Assembly (NCBI RefSeq): GCF_932276165.1
Contig: NC_064011.1
Span: forward strand, 4,605,501-4,669,500
Length of the DNA stretch: 64,000 nucleotides
Reading direction: 5' to 3'
Source: Plutella xylostella
Taxonomy: Eukaryota; Arthropoda; Insecta; Lepidoptera; Plutellidae
The position numbers and the translations under genes were made by a program. Below are positions 31,596 to 42,503 of the stretch, piece by piece (positions within the stretch are counted from its first letter, which is position 1; every line of letters begins with the position of its first letter). The notes under the pieces are model-generated. The model made no database searches, was not told the origin of the DNA, and saw nothing but the letters and a program-made list of their open reading frames with translations.

Positions 31596-32374
31596 ACGAT
31601 ATTCTTATTTAAAAAGAGTAAGATAGAGCATAACACCCCCAACAACCATTGAAACAAATTAATATGCATAATTTGTCCTAACAAATACTAACAATAATTC
31701 AGTTAACCGATACCTATTATTTATTCTCGAAACTAAGTATTATTTACTTGGACACAAAACTACGAGCCTAGACGTAAAGACCTCAATTTATAACCTGAGA
31801 GCCTCCAAATAGTATTTGTCACGAAAATAAATATGTCTGCCATATTTCATTCGAAAAGAATATCGTCCGTTTATTTGCTGTACAAATAAACGCTACAATT
31901 CATAATCTTTCATTTATCCTTTATTTTGAAAACGAAAAGTTTGCTTTCTTGAATTAATCGTTAGCTCATAAGTATTTTTTGTTATAAAGCCAATTTTTCA
32001 GTGACGGAAAAAATCTCGGCTTATTTAAAACTTCATGAGACATTAGGCTTGATATTTCTATTTGTTTTCGTGCTGAAATTGATAAATGAAGTTATTAGGT
32101 CTAGTTTATGTATGTAATTATAGGCCTTTCATGTGTTGAATGATTTACATACTGCTTACTAGGTAGTTAAAGAAGTGATTGCGATAATGTTACAAATAAA
32201 ATTTGTTCTCTGTTATTTCAGCACCTTCTAAGGATGTAATACTATGTAAAGGATTTGATCCATCCATTTTGGAGTTATGTCTCCTATCACATCTACCCAT
32301 CATAATACCATCATACCATCTCCATTTAGGGCCTATGAGCACTGCGATTTTTAACGCAGCATAGCCTTAAAGTA
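31596..32374. other. No recognisable feature
   Basis: AT-rich. A pyrimidine-rich TGTTATTTCAG at about 32221 could be a splice acceptor, but no matching donor stands out. Confidence 0.35.
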
Positions 32375-32580
32375 TGCTTTCACCTTTCATCAGCATCGCA
32401 CGCAACGGACGCATCGCATTCAGTATTATTTGTATAGAGATTCACACAAGTGCGTCCACTTCATCGGCATTGCCGACGCCGTTTCTCCATTATTATTAAA
32501 AATTATTTATTGCACATAAAAAAATATTGTACAAAGGTGAACTTAATGCTACTAGGCATTCTCTACCAGTTAACCTTTGG
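32375..32580. mobile_element. MITE Q fragment broken by LINE tail T1
   Basis: ATCGCACGCAACGGACGC, TTTGTATAGAGATTCACACA and GGCATTGCCGACGCCG are MITE Q. From about 32490 it changes to the reverse T1 tail (TTATTTATTGCACATAAA, GTACAAAGGTGAACTTAATG, CTACCAGTTAACCT). The right half of MITE Q is not found. Confidence 0.7.
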
Positions 32581-32699
32581 TGATGTCGAGAAAGTGATTA
32601 GTAGTGCGACAGGCTGAGAGAAGTTTATGACAAATGTACGATACCGTTATATGGACGATTACCTTTAAGGTCAAAAATCACAGGTTGTAAAAAAGTAAC

Positions 32700-32985
32700 G
32701 CGATTCAATCTCACCGATTAAAACACGCCACCGCGAGTGAGACATACACAAACAATTTATTTGTACAACAGCCGTTTGCATATAACGGGCCCGCGCAGTA
32801 TTCGAACGTTGGCGAGGCGCCAGCACCGATTTTTCAACGCTTGTTGCACGCTCCCGAACGCACCTTTGACAGAAAACACGTGCGAGCGAAAGTAATCTCT
32901 GTGTAAACCCCCGTAAAAGCGGTTTCACTTTGAGTTTTGTTGTACAGGTGGGATATTACAAAATTCTTCAGCTGAAACGGTGAGA
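32700..32985 (+). promoter_or_regulatory. CpG-rich first-exon-like segment ending in a splice donor
   Basis: About two dozen CpG dinucleotides lie in 32700-32900, against a sparse background. CGCAGTATTC offers an initiator-like CAGT. The segment contains no ATG on the plus strand before AAACG|GTGAGA (donor at 32980). This could be a noncoding first exon. The 85-codon minus frame (32671-32928) is an alternative, but it shows no domain. Confidence 0.3.
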
Positions 32986-33299
32986 ACGTATTTATTGTTT
33001 GTTTTGCTTTTTTTTCACCGATGAGTCGGTGTAATAAATTGTTTAGTGGTTGTTGGACTAATTTCGAGTGTGACGTTGGATTTCGAAATGCGTTGCAAGT
33101 TTGATTTATTGGTTTTGTAGTAATGTAGTGTAAAATTGTAGGAGTGCGTTGGGTTTCGCAATCACGGCAGTAGGTACGAAGTTACTGAAAAGTAGACTCA
33201 GACCTCATTCCTTGGCTTATTTCTTTGCCTCTGCAATTCATTTTGATTACACTGTTATTTGGGTACTACATACATACATACATACAATGCTAAAATGAC

Positions 33300-33390
33300 T
33301 GGCAGAAAATGCTTTTAGCATTAAGTCCACCCTTTGTACTTTTATTTGTAATATTTGTACAATAAAGAGTTAAATAAATAAATAAATAAA
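33300..33390 (+). repeat. LINE tail T1, best-preserved copy
   Basis: ACTGGCAGAAAATGCTTTTA, GCATTAAGTCCACCCTTTGT, TTTGTAATATTTGTACAATAAAG-type end (AATAAA signal), then (TAAA)n. A TACA microsatellite sits just upstream (33266-33286). Confidence 0.75.
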
Positions 33391-33599
33391 GATTTATACT
33401 CACGACTGTAAAAAAAACTGCACATGTTGCAAAACCAAGTGTAACCGATATAGGTATGTATATATATGCCTTTTTTACATATTTTACAAGTGAAAACTTA
33501 AATACCTTTAATGTGTTCGTCTATCAAAATAAAATTCTACGTATCACTGTATAGGTTAACTCTCTTTAACTTAAAATCAACCAATAAATAACATGACAA

Positions 33600-33715
33600 A
33601 TACGGCGATACAGCTCGCGACCGATCACGTGAGTAGGTACAATTGTACAACGAAAAGCGGGTGGCTCGCTTGCGAGTCACCTCTGACTACCGTTTACAGT
33701 CCTGCCTATGTAAAT
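33600..33715 (+). mobile_element. SINE-B2, 3' fragment
   Basis: GGCGATACAGCTCGCGACC, AAGCGGGTGGCTCGCTTGCG, AGTCACCTCTGACTACC. Confidence 0.75.
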
Positions 33716-33924
33716 AACATTAAGGCAAAATCTTATCTCAAGTAACTCGAGTGTCACTAGAATTATTTCAGAGAAACATATGCAATAATACCTAATAATA
33801 ATATCATCAAACATGCAATTCTGGTCGTGTCGGACATCGTCGGGAACTGGGTATGCACCGCGACATTTCCATCACTCTAGTATTTCTGTTAAATGTCCGT
33901 ATTCTAGACGGTACTGAGATGGTT

Positions 33925-34090
33925 AACTGGTTTTGCAATGTACGGAAACGAAAAAAGTTTTTGTTTGCTTCTATCTGCATACGTTAACTGTCTAAAGTTT
34001 CATGATAGTTTCCGCTAGAGGCGCCACTTTGTTTTCGAGAAAACGTTATGTTTTATAGTTTTTGACTATCAAACCTGTACTAGACGTGCT
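33925..34090 (+). repeat. Dispersed repeat V
   Basis: TTTCCGCTAGAGGCGCCACT, ACGAAAAAAGTTTTTGTTTG and AAACCTGTACTAGAC recur in reverse at 57675-57840, and more loosely at 18665-18780. Confidence 0.55.
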
Positions 34091-34269
34091 GGTGTTTGGA
34101 AGCAAGGCTATGATTTTTTATACATCTAACCAGTTAAAGTAAAAATAATATGAACATTTTCTAAACCCTCAATTTGTGTGTATGCGTCATAAGCTGTTTG
34201 GAAACTGGCTTGTTTCATGAAGAATTGCACTTTAGTTGTAGGCTGACCATAAGGTCTCGTATATTTAGG

Positions 34270-34452
34270 AAAACTGATATATCTACACAGATACATACGT
34301 AATATTATATACATAATTATTATCACCCAAGACCCGAGTCTATATATCTGTCTTTAAACAAATATCTGTCCCGGCTGGGGAACGAACCCGGGACCTTCGA
34401 CATAGCAGTCACGGACACAACCAACTCAACCTCTGCACCATTCGGTCGTCAG
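34270..34452 (-). mobile_element. SINE-A variant, reverse
   Basis: CACCCAAGACCCGAGTC, GGGAACGAACCCGGGACC (reversed box B with one change) and ACCATTCGGTCGTC (head). The box A region is diverged. Confidence 0.75.
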
Positions 34453-34969
34453 TTTCAACATGTCTCTTTCACGAATCTCGTCATCGCTATACGATCGCTC
34501 ACAATTACCAGAATACGCCCCACTTTGCCACAGTGTAGTGTATTTATGTTACAGTTAAGCTGTAATTATAGCGAGCATTGACATGTTTGTGGGTACTGAA
34601 CTGTTTTGTTGATATTTATTTGTGTTTTATTGTACTTTATGGCTATTGGCCGATGCGGTGGGTCTGTCCGTGTAGTGACATGATTAGTACTGCGCTAATT
34701 TCACGGCAGTATGTCTAGATTTTGTCGCTCCGTGTAATTTATGATGTCATAATTATCATATACCATAGAAAATGGCGTCGTAAACGGTGTTATATGTCAA
34801 GAAACCGATGGCCGGTGGGGCCAACGAGTTCTCATGTGTAAACCAAGAGTAGCTCTAACTTCAATGACCTTAGGTAGTAGTTCCTTTCGCCCATTGGGAG
34901 GGCCTATGTCCTGCAGTGGACCTACGATTACGTTCTGATCGATATGATATATGTACTTATCTAAAGTCT
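34453..34969. other. Mostly unclassified; short RTE-like stub near 34885-34925
   Basis: TTGGGAGGGCCTATGTCCTG then CAGTGGACC resembles the last bases of the RTE-like LINE. The remainder shows nothing. Confidence 0.35.
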
Positions 34970-35155
34970 GTTTTTTAATCTCAGATTCATATATAAATAT
35001 ATAAATTGACAGATTCTGAACGGTTCATCAACAGTCGATTGTGCCGCCAATATAACGATACGTCACTTAATCGCGATTCAATCGATTGTCGATCAAATAA
35101 CTGTTTTTCAGAATTTATCAACTTAGTACCAATCTGAGATTTAAAAAAAGACTTA
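34970..35155. mobile_element. MITE M, second copy
   Basis: GTCTGTTTTTTAATCTCAGA pairs with TCTGAGATTTAAAAAAAGAC. ATTGACAGATTCTGAACGG is shared with 21075-21232. Confidence 0.7.
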
Positions 35156-35394
35156 CTTAATTAACCGACGTCCCGTAGCATAGCTTATCCATATACCAAC
35201 GAATATAAATCAACCTGACTAGTACTCACTCACTGAACCAATTTGAATCGTATCACCGCAACTATAGCGTTGAATTTTAAACACTAGCCCCGTTAATCCG
35301 CCGCAACGTCATGAAAGCCGTAAACTGAAAGTTTCAGAACGATAACTGAGAACGTAAATGACGTCTCAGTTTTATGACGGCAGTTAAGTTTATG

Positions 35395-35570
35395 CCCACT
35401 AATGCGTTACGTTCTTTGTTCCGTTTGTCGGGTGGTTTGTTGGTTGAAAGCTGGTTGCGGTGTCGGGAGTGCCGGGTTCGAATCCCGGCTGGGAAAGGTA
35501 TTTTTAGGTCATTTTCACCTTTACGCTGAAATTTGTTCTTAAGTCTCTGATGTACATGTACAGTCAGCAA
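35395..35570 (+). mobile_element. Third tRNA-like SINE, 5' part poor
   Basis: CCGGGTTCGAATCCCGG forms a perfect T-arm with box B (GGTTCGAATCC). The following AAAGGTATTTTTAGGTCATT differs from SINE-A and SINE-B. The box A region is unclear. A degraded genuine tRNA is excluded by the lack of a matching acceptor stem. Confidence 0.5.
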
Positions 35571-36699
35571 AAGAGATATGTGTGCCGCCCCAGCACTAAC
35601 AGTTTGAGTGTGAGACTCTTGACAGTCTTGCTTGACCTACTTGACATATACATACAAACAATATATAAGTTAATGTCCCCAACAGCGTATGGTATATAAC
35701 CCAATTTTTGCAAATAAATATTTACCCTCCTATTTCCTATTCATTTATAAAGGCTAATTTGAATTTATCTATGTTTTCTCAAACAATCTTAAACTTAGAT
35801 AACTTGTGAAGTTATGAGCGAAAACAAAGGAGATTATATTTGTGCCATGAAAGCGAATTAGATGTGCCCCAAGATAAATAAATAAAGGAAATAAAGTTTT
35901 GTATTTCAAACAATTATCCCAACTCTAGGGGGTCAAGCTTGGAACATTTAGTTACAGAGATGTGAAATACTGTCTTTGCTTATGTAAGTATTTTATGAAA
36001 ATTGTAATTATGTATGACGATGAAGGAGTTATTTTATCTTACTCCTATTAATGGGTCACCATCACCATTGATGAAATTCAGAAGTTGAACCATAAAATTA
36101 CATATAATACTTACTGATTTCTAACATTTGTAGCTGTAATTTTCAATTTAACTGCTATATGATTCGGTTATTGTTGAAACGCTGCTATACAGGGTGTCAT
36201 TCACGAATTTTCAAAAGCTGTAGTCGTAGAACTTAGTTTCCAAAATTTATTTAGAATGTCGACCTGACTCGATCTCTTTCGATGTTTTCCACATCCTGTA
36301 TATATGGGTACCTTCGGGACTTTCTCGGGGTGGTATTTTTGACTTAAATATTGTTTGTTTTTATTAAAGTAGTTTAAGGATAAATAGTTTTTGACGAACG
36401 ATTTTATGCATGTTTGTAATTACCTATTATTTAAAAACTGAACCAAATTATGTCTCGAGACACACTTCTCTTTTCAATCATGTGTTCTTACGGCCAAGTT
36501 CCGAACAATGCAACGTGTTCGGGAAATTAATTAAATGTAGTTTTGAGAGTTGGCGTTTGTTTCCGCCCGAGTCGCCCGCAGCCTTTCCCGGCCCTCTAGT
36601 GCTCTGTAAGGAGATAAGTTCGCCGGATTGATTATAATCATATACCTAAGTCATGTGTGTGGCTCAAATATCTTCATCATCATAACCTAAGGCGCTTAC
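35571..36699. other. No firm feature; GC-richer patch at 36540-36630
   Basis: Mostly AT-rich. A patch with TTTGTTTCCGCCCGAGTCGC followed by CAGCCTTTCCCGGCCCTC is compositionally distinct but has no splice-site pair. An ACAGGGTGTC end-like motif is at 36190. Confidence 0.3.
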
Positions 36700-37095
36700 T
36701 GGTAGAGTCGAGGTCTCATTTCACCATCACGTCCCGATTGCTGGGGCACGGGTCTCCTTCCAATGAAGGAAGGGTTTAGGCCTAGTCCACCACGCTGGCC
36801 TAAAGCGGGTTGGTGGACCCCAACACAAGCAAGCTTGTGCTGAGAGGGTTTTCGGGCAACCCGACTGTCAGATGTTTTCAAGCTGCCCGAAGTACTCTGT
36901 CCTGGATTAACGACTGCTGCCGAAACAGCAACCGGGACCCACGGCTTAACGTCCGTACGGGACGGGAAGCACGGAAGCGTCCAGAAAAGAACCACTAGAA
37001 ATCGGTCACCCATCCAATGGCTGACCGTGCCAGGTGTTGCTTAACCTCAGTGATCAGTTACGATCACTGAAGCCCGCTCGACTACGGACTACGAA
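36700..37095 (+). repeat. Dispersed repeat D, longest copy
   Basis: GGGGCACGGGTCTCCTTCC, AAGCAAGCTTGTGCTGAGAG, TGTCAGATGTTTTCAAGCTG and GATCAGTTACGATCACTGAA. Partial copies at 9385-9655 and 40935-41035. The 105- and 62-codon frames inside it are shadows. Confidence 0.65.
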
Positions 37096-37385
37096 CTGTG
37101 AATAATCTGAGTAAAAAAAAACACAGAATGCGGCCAAGTTTATTTTCAGTATTCTTGGACCACAGTTTAATTTCCATAGTCGCAATAACTTCTGGAATAT
37201 TCTTCAAGTTCACTGAAGCCGAGTTATTGGCATGCGCCCCGGAACTTTCTAGCTCTTATATTTATTATTCCGCTTAGTATTTATATCTGACGTCGGATTT
37301 AACTCGTTTGTGAGATATTGAGATTGTTCATGGAAATTTAAATAACGTTTAACGGGTGTTTAGAGTGGTATTTGATAGAGTACGG

Positions 37386-37722
37386 AAGGAGCGGTGGTAG
37401 CTCAGTCGGGTAAGCGCCCGCTTCTCACGCCAGAGATGCGGGTTCGAATCCCGGCGCTGACATGTACCATGAATGAGTTCTTGTCTGAATTTAAGTACAA
37501 TGTATACCATCGCTCTTACGGTGAAGGAAAACATCGTGAGGAAACCTGCATATCTAGATTAAGCACATCTAGATTATGTGAACCCACCAACCCGCAGTGG
37601 ACCAGCGTGGTGGGAAATGGTCCAAGCTTAGGAAGGCAGTTTAGACCTTGGGGATATGCACAAAGGTTCCACTCGAGAGAGCCAGGTGCAGGTACTGACA
37701 CCCCCACAGAGAATAGAATAGA
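37386..37722 (+). mobile_element. SINE-B, full length, with 11-bp target duplication
   Basis: 337 bp. tRNA-like head with box A (TAGCTCAGTCGG, 37398-37409) and perfect box B (GGTTCGAATCC, 37441-37451), body with GGTGAAGGAAAACATCGTGA and GGACCAGCGTGGTGGGAAAT, and an (AGAAT)n tail. Flanked by ATAGAGTACGG (37375-37385, 37723-37733). Best reference for the family in this window. The 110-codon frame across it is not a gene. The sense-strand tail is complementary to, not the same as, the T2 LINE tail (ATTCT)n. Confidence 0.95.
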
Positions 37723-37934
37723 ATAGAGTACGGCATTTAAAAAGTTTGTTCAATCACTGTCTTAAGTTGAACTCAGTTTATTATCTTTTAGTTAGTGCAC
37801 AATTTTAATATTATTTGGATAACAAAAAAAACTTGAATAAATAATAAATGTATGATTTTTTTAAATTTAAATCTTACAAAAAAGACCACATCATTTTATT
37901 TAATTTCTAAGGTTTTTTATGTACCTATGTAACG

Positions 37935-38025
37935 TACTTATATTCCTTAAACAAATAGCTGCCTCCGGATTGAACCCGAAATTCTCGGCACAACAGTTAG
38001 TTACTAACAACGGCACCATTCGGTA
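37935..38025 (-). mobile_element. SINE-A head fragment, old
   Basis: TTAAACAAATAGCTGCCTCC, GGATTGAACCCGAAATTC and CGGCACCATTCGGT, all diverged. Confidence 0.55.
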
Positions 38026-38667
38026 AATAATAATAATAAAAAACTCCACTTCATATTGTTATTAAAAACGTGCGCACACAAAGGCACCAGGGGTCCATAA
38101 AATATACGGAGCATAAACAAAACGTAAGCCACATACATGCATTACACTATAAATTCCATCGCAAGCGTTTAAGAGTACCAGGGGACCATAAAAACGAGGC
38201 ATCGCCACCTAAACATAACAAATGCGGATAGCACTGCTAAAGCAATTATAACACCTAATCACAAGCGGATAAGGTGTGTTTTGGCCAGTCCGGTTTCAGG
38301 TGTTACAGTATTTGGTTTTCCACGGTCCTTCTATGCTCGTGGGTGTTGTAATATGGTTGGGAAATAAGTAATTTTGTATGAAAGTTTTCCTAGAAATTCA
38401 ATTCGGTTTTGTGCAACCAGCTAACTCTCTAAGGGGGAAAAGTTGAAGTGTCTTTTTTGTTTGTCACTAATAACATAGTTATTGTTTTTAAAGCGTGTTT
38501 CATTTTGAACATTTGGCTACCTTCATACAGGGTGTTCGACACATCGACCGACAACATTTCTTTGGTGCATGTGCCGAACATGCTCTATATTAATATTATT
38601 ATTTAAAAAAACTTTCAAAATGATATGTTTTGACATGATTATAAAAAAATGATTTTTTGCATATACC
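38026..38667. other. No recognisable feature
   Basis: AT-rich; an isolated ACAGGGTGTTCGACAC near 38527 lacks a partner. Confidence 0.4.
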
Positions 38668-38672
38668 TATAA

Positions 38673-38808
38673 GGGCCACTTGCACCAACATATTAAATCT
38701 AGATTTAGTGATAAATCTCGATTTAGTGTCAAATTTTATATGGACTGACGTTTCTTAAATCGACATTTGACACTAAATCTAGATTTAATTTGTTGGTGCA
38801 AGGGGCCC
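38673..38808. mobile_element. MITE J, intact, TAA duplication
   Basis: GGGCCACTTGCACCAACATA pairs with TTGTTGGTGCAAGGGGCCC. TAA at 38670-38672 and 38809-38811. Confidence 0.85.
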
Positions 38809-38834
38809 TAAATGTATGATCATTAATGTTGCAT

Positions 38835-38854
38835 TGTTCTTGTTTCAGGTATGT
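38835..38854 (+). promoter_or_regulatory. Candidate recursive splice site
   Basis: GTTCTTGTTTCAG ends at 38848 and is followed at once by GTATGT. A branch-point-like TTAAT lies about 20 bases upstream. See also 20895 and 60200. A weak donor-like GTAACA follows 66 nt downstream. Confidence 0.35.
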
Positions 38855-38999
38855 ATGGACACAAAGCTTTCTGATGACGACTTGTGGATATAATTCAGTC
38901 AGTTAAACAGCATCAGTAACAACTTAAGCATGAAATTAAAGTTAAAAAATTCAGTCAGTCACGTAGCTGCATTTCTTAAGTTCTTGCACCATGCGTTTG

Positions 39000-39190
39000 A
39001 TAGCAACACTTTTTTTAGGGAGCGCTCTTTCTAAGATATCCTTACGCCTATCACGAATTTACGTGGCAATTCGATACTATTTTCGATACTACACAAACAT
39101 ATCGAAATAACAAATGTCACTTTTGGAACTAACAAATATGCCTTACATTTTGACAGTGACAGTTGACGATACGCAACGTAAACCGGAGGT
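39000..39190 (+). repeat. Dispersed repeat W
   Basis: TTCGATACTATTTTCGATAC, AATGTCACTTTTGGAACTAA and ACAGTGACAGTTGACGATAC. Reverse copies at 41640-41870 and, in part, 47940-48110. Confidence 0.55.
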
Positions 39191-39241
39191 TCGAAATCTT
39201 ATAATCGCTGCACAGTTGTGAATGACGCATTAAGCCCGTCA

Positions 39242-39478
39242 CAGACCTAGCTATAATATATATTAATATACCGTACAATTGGTGACTTCACAGAAATATA
39301 TATTATAGCTGAGTGTGCTTCTTTTTGGTCTGGACAAATATAAAAAATCGCATTTCACTGACACGAAAGAAGAAGAAGAAGAAGCTGAGTGTGTGGTCAC
39401 TGCGGAAATGTATAGAAAATATATAGTAATATGGCTAGCTATAAAAATATTAATATATATTATAGCTAAGTCTGTGAC
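39242..39478. mobile_element. MITE CC interrupted by a 65-bp insert
   Basis: GTCACAGACCTAGCTATAAT pairs with ATTATAGCTAAGTCTGTGAC. The right half is displaced by an insert at 39318-39382 with an 11-bp target duplication. Confidence 0.75.
39318..39382 (+). mobile_element. 65-bp retro-insert with (AAG)n tail
   Basis: CTTTTTGGTCTGGACAAATA, TTCACTGACACGAAAG and an AAG tail, flanked by AGCTGAGTGTG (39307-39317, 39383-39393). The same 65-bp unit occurs in reverse at 60042-60104. It is either a minimal SINE or the extreme end of an RTE-like LINE. Confidence 0.7.
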
Positions 39479-39769
39479 GTAATCTAAATTTAAGATTCTT
39501 GTGCAAGACGCCCTAAAAGTCTACAACGCGTTAAAACCATTCTTCATAAAAAAAACAGGAAAGATACTCCAATGAAATTTTCACAGTCATAAAACACGAA
39601 GATACCATATTCACTGCGCCGTAAATTTTACAACTATTTTAATATTTCAGTACAATTTATTTCAGCGACAAATCGACGAAATCGGAACATAATTTTCTAG
39701 TTTAATACTCTACTCGGTGGGTTTACTCTGACTTGGCGATCCACGAGTCTTTGCTACAAGTCACAAAGA

Positions 39770-39875
39770 TAATAACCGATCTAATTCAAAATAATAGTTT
39801 AGTGGTAGAAGCTGGGTGTTATTTGACGAGACTTTTCTTTTGCACTGACAATCCATCTAGTTCGTATTAACATAA
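39770..39875 (+). repeat. Dispersed repeat N, right part
   Basis: AACCGATCTAATTCAAAATA, GTTATTTGACGAGACTTTTC and TTTGCACTGACAATCCATCT. Confidence 0.55.
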
Positions 39876-39880
39876 TTATC

Positions 39881-40490
39881 GTTATTGGCCACATATGGCA
39901 ATGTTCATTTCGTGAATTCGGAGTTGATCCCCGGAGTGGTAAAATTTTCACTTATCTCAGCGCAAAACGTTAAATATTTACGGCGAGCAAATAAAATGAG
40001 ATTACGTGTATTTTGTTTATTAGTTTATTTACGGTTTCCGATATCACCTAAATATACAGGGTGAAATTTTAAGAGTGACGTTCCCGTTAGCAGGTGAATA
40101 TACCCGTCAGTCATATTGAGCAACTTTTATTATGGGTCCAACTCTGAAATCATGAGAAAATAAGGTGTTTCAATGTAAAGTTAAATGCCTCCTTACATTA
40201 TTTTCTCGGCTCCCTTACGTTGGCCTGCTATCGGGTAGTACACTGATAAAGTTTATACTGTAGGTACAATATATACGAGTTACTAAATAAATCGCTATTT
40301 GTGCCCGTTTCGTGATTGATTTTAAGCCTGTAAGCTAACAGGGGTATGTTATGCGTTTTTGTAATGTAGCTTCAAATTTGTGGATATCGGATTTCAGAGT
40401 ACTTTTATCCATTTAATACATTGTTTTTGTAAAGATATTCCTTGTTTTTACAAAGATATTTTTGACTTAAATGTTACATTACGGTTCTCT
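39881..40490. other. No firm feature
   Basis: ATACAGGGTGAAATTTTAAG (40056) and TGAGCAACTTTTATTATGGG are loosely shared with about 22200, hinting at an old dispersed element. Nothing more. Confidence 0.3.
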
Positions 40491-40494
40491 TTTA

Positions 40495-40726
40495 CACTGC
40501 CGGGCAATAAAAAAGTTCCACTCACAAAATTCCGACAACAAACGATCACAATTTTTTTTAAGATTTAATTTAAAGTTGGATGAAAAAATTACTGATTTTA
40601 GTTGGTAATATCCTGATGCTCTGTTAAATGTAGTTCAATGTTGCAGAAGACGGCAGAAAGCTAGCCTTTTCCGTTGAGAAGTAATTTGGTGCTTTTTTCA
40701 ATGGAACCTTTTCATTGCCCGTGACT
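40495..40726 (+). mobile_element. MITE I, TA duplication, right end slightly decayed
   Basis: CACTGCCGGGCAATAAAAAA and CCTTTTCATTGCCCGTGAC as inverted ends. Internal TTTTAGTTGGTAATATCCTG is shared with 12294-12537. Confidence 0.78.
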
Positions 40727-40934
40727 TACTCAACAAATTGTTATCAGTTTATCCTTTTTTGGATTACAAAACCAATTTCGGAACTTTTTGTCTACTTTGT
40801 AATTGCTTGATATTTCTTCTTCTACTTTCACGGTAAACTCGGGGGGCGTCCACGGCCATACATTACTATTTATAATATCCTTTTCAGTACAGCAGATACA
40901 AAGGGTAGATTTAGGCGAATGTTAGTAGCAATGT

Positions 40935-41035
40935 TAGCGTGGACAACGACACAAGCAAGCTTGTGCTGAGAGAGTTGTCGGGTAAGTGGGAAACCCAACT
41001 GTCAGATGTTTTCAAGCTACCCGAAGGCCTCTGGC
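40935..41035 (+). repeat. Dispersed repeat D, fragment
   Basis: ACAAGCAAGCTTGTGCTGAG and TGTCAGATGTTTTCAAGCTA match 36835-36885. Confidence 0.6.
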
Positions 41036-41159
41036 TAACACGGTAATATTGCCCTTTAATTGGTATATAACATCTGTTTTCATGACAATCTACTTACTAT
41101 TGAACTCCAATGGTAAGTTTATGGATAAAACTCCACCCTGTATGTACACATTGAGCGGT

Positions 41160-41260
41160 TTTTTTTTTTTTTTCTTAACCTCTATTGTCCCACTGCTGGG
41201 CAAAGGTCTCTCCCTGAACATTCCACTTATCCCTTTCTTGGGCCTGCTCACACCGGTTGA
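41160..41260 (-). mobile_element. RTE-like LINE 3' end fragment
   Basis: A T-run followed by TCCCACTGCTGGGCAAAGGT and TCTCTCCCTGAAC is the reverse of an RTE-like LINE terminus. The 96-codon frame crossing it is a shadow. Confidence 0.5.
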
Positions 41261-41639
41261 GCGGTTGCAATTTTAAAACCGTTGAACAATATTTCAACGT
41301 TGGAATTTAATAACAGCCTTCTTCAACAATTTACAGGCGCTGTGGCCGCAAAGAAAGCAACGGAACTATTCAATTTATAACGTAAACGTAGGCCGTTAAA
41401 CACCATTTTTCAATGGTTGTGTTGGGATGATAGTATTTTGTTTTCGGAATAACCTAACAAAAGTTTAAAACTCCCGACCTTGAACACTAAAAGACGGATA
41501 ACTTATGAACTGCCGAACCGATTTTAGTGAAACATGGCTAAGAACACTGGATGTAACATTACCTGCCACCCAAAAAAAACAAAACGAAAATCGATACACT
41601 GAATCTGAGTCGTGAGCACAAGTTTCGATCCTCCGTTAA

Positions 41640-41870
41640 CGTTGCGTATCGTCAACTGTCACTGTCAAAATGTAAGGCAAAGTTAGTTCCAAAAGTGACA
41701 TTTGTTTTTTCCATATGTTAGGTGGAATTTCACCAAACGCTAAACGTATTTAGTAGCCTGTCATACGTCTGTCAGTTAGTACAAAATGTATTTAAAATTT
41801 GATTGAAATACGTTTAGCGTTTGGTACAAGTGACCCTTCGAAAATAGTATCGAATCCTATGCTCGCGACA
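41640..41870 (-). repeat. Dispersed repeat W interrupted by a small MITE
   Basis: TGCGTATCGTCAACTGTCAC, AAAAGTGACATTTGTTTTTT and, after the insert, CGAAAATAGTATCGAATCC are W in reverse. The insert at about 41732-41838 is an inverted-repeat element with TTCACCAAACGCTAAACGTA and TACGTTTAGCGTTTGGTACA. Confidence 0.7.
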
Positions 41871-42099
41871 CTGATGTCCTAAAATTTATCACTAATTATA
41901 ATGATAATCACATCGATTATTCATGTGAGTTATCGGGATTAAGCATATTGATGCATTGAATAATGATGATTATGTATTATACATTGCAATTGCAATATCT
42001 TATACTAAATTAAGAACTTAAATTAATGACCGGATCTAGGTGCATAGTGACAATAACACGATTGAAGCGTTAATATTATATGTTTTGTACAAACAAAAT

Positions 42100-42165
42100 A
42101 TATTTAATCCATTGTATCAATAGTTATTTGTGTTCAGAGAAATAAATAAAGTAGTATTCTATTCT
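42100..42165 (+). repeat. LINE tail T2, 3' end
   Basis: AGAAATAAATAAAGTAGTAT then ATTCTATTCTATGC, the same 3' end as the minus-strand LINE at 20318-20868. Confidence 0.65.
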
Positions 42166-42393
42166 ATGCTATCCTATTCATATCCTCGATTAAGTAAGTA
42201 CCATTAATTTGTACTGGTTCGAAAATGGCCAAAAGCATGTAGCTCGCAAGTCAAATTTAAATACCCTTTCGGGGATTGCAGTCCTATAGCTATGCATAAG
42301 TACAATAATACCATGTGCTCTTACGGTGATGGAAAACATCGTGAGGAAACCTGCACATCTAGATTCTAGATGTGTATCCTAACCTTCAGGGGC

Positions 42394-42503
42394 ACCTCGT
42401 CCACTTTCCTATTTCGGCCACTTTCCTACTTCGTCCACTTTCCCACTTCGTCAACTTTCCTATTTCGCCTACTTTCCGACTTCGTCTACTTCTCTACTCG
42501 TCT
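42394..42503 (+). repeat. 17-bp minisatellite, left part (about six units)
   Basis: Units close to TTCGTCCACTTTCCCAC repeat with period 17. It ends at TCGTCT, where the LINE begins. The array resumes in the same phase beyond the LINE. Confidence 0.92.

Noticed and set aside
32671..32928. 85-codon minus-strand frame as a coding exon
   Set aside because: Arginine- and cysteine-rich composition follows from CpG richness; no splice sites or domain support it.
35461..35490. Genuine tRNA T-arm at CCGGGTTCGAATCCCGG
   Set aside because: No cloverleaf can be completed upstream; best read as a decayed tRNA-like SINE.
36190..36310. ACAGGGTG motifs (also near 6047, 38527, 40056, 57490, 59938) as ends of one transposon family
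   Set aside because: Similar ends recur, but no pair with a consistent interior or target duplication could be established by eye.
37386..37460. Possible functional tRNA gene (perfect box A and box B)
   Set aside because: The head continues into a 337-bp repeated body with a target duplication; there is no matching acceptor stem. It is a tRNA-derived SINE.
42394..42503. CRISPR-like regularly spaced repeat
   Set aside because: The 17-bp units are contiguous with no unique spacers, and the genome is eukaryotic.
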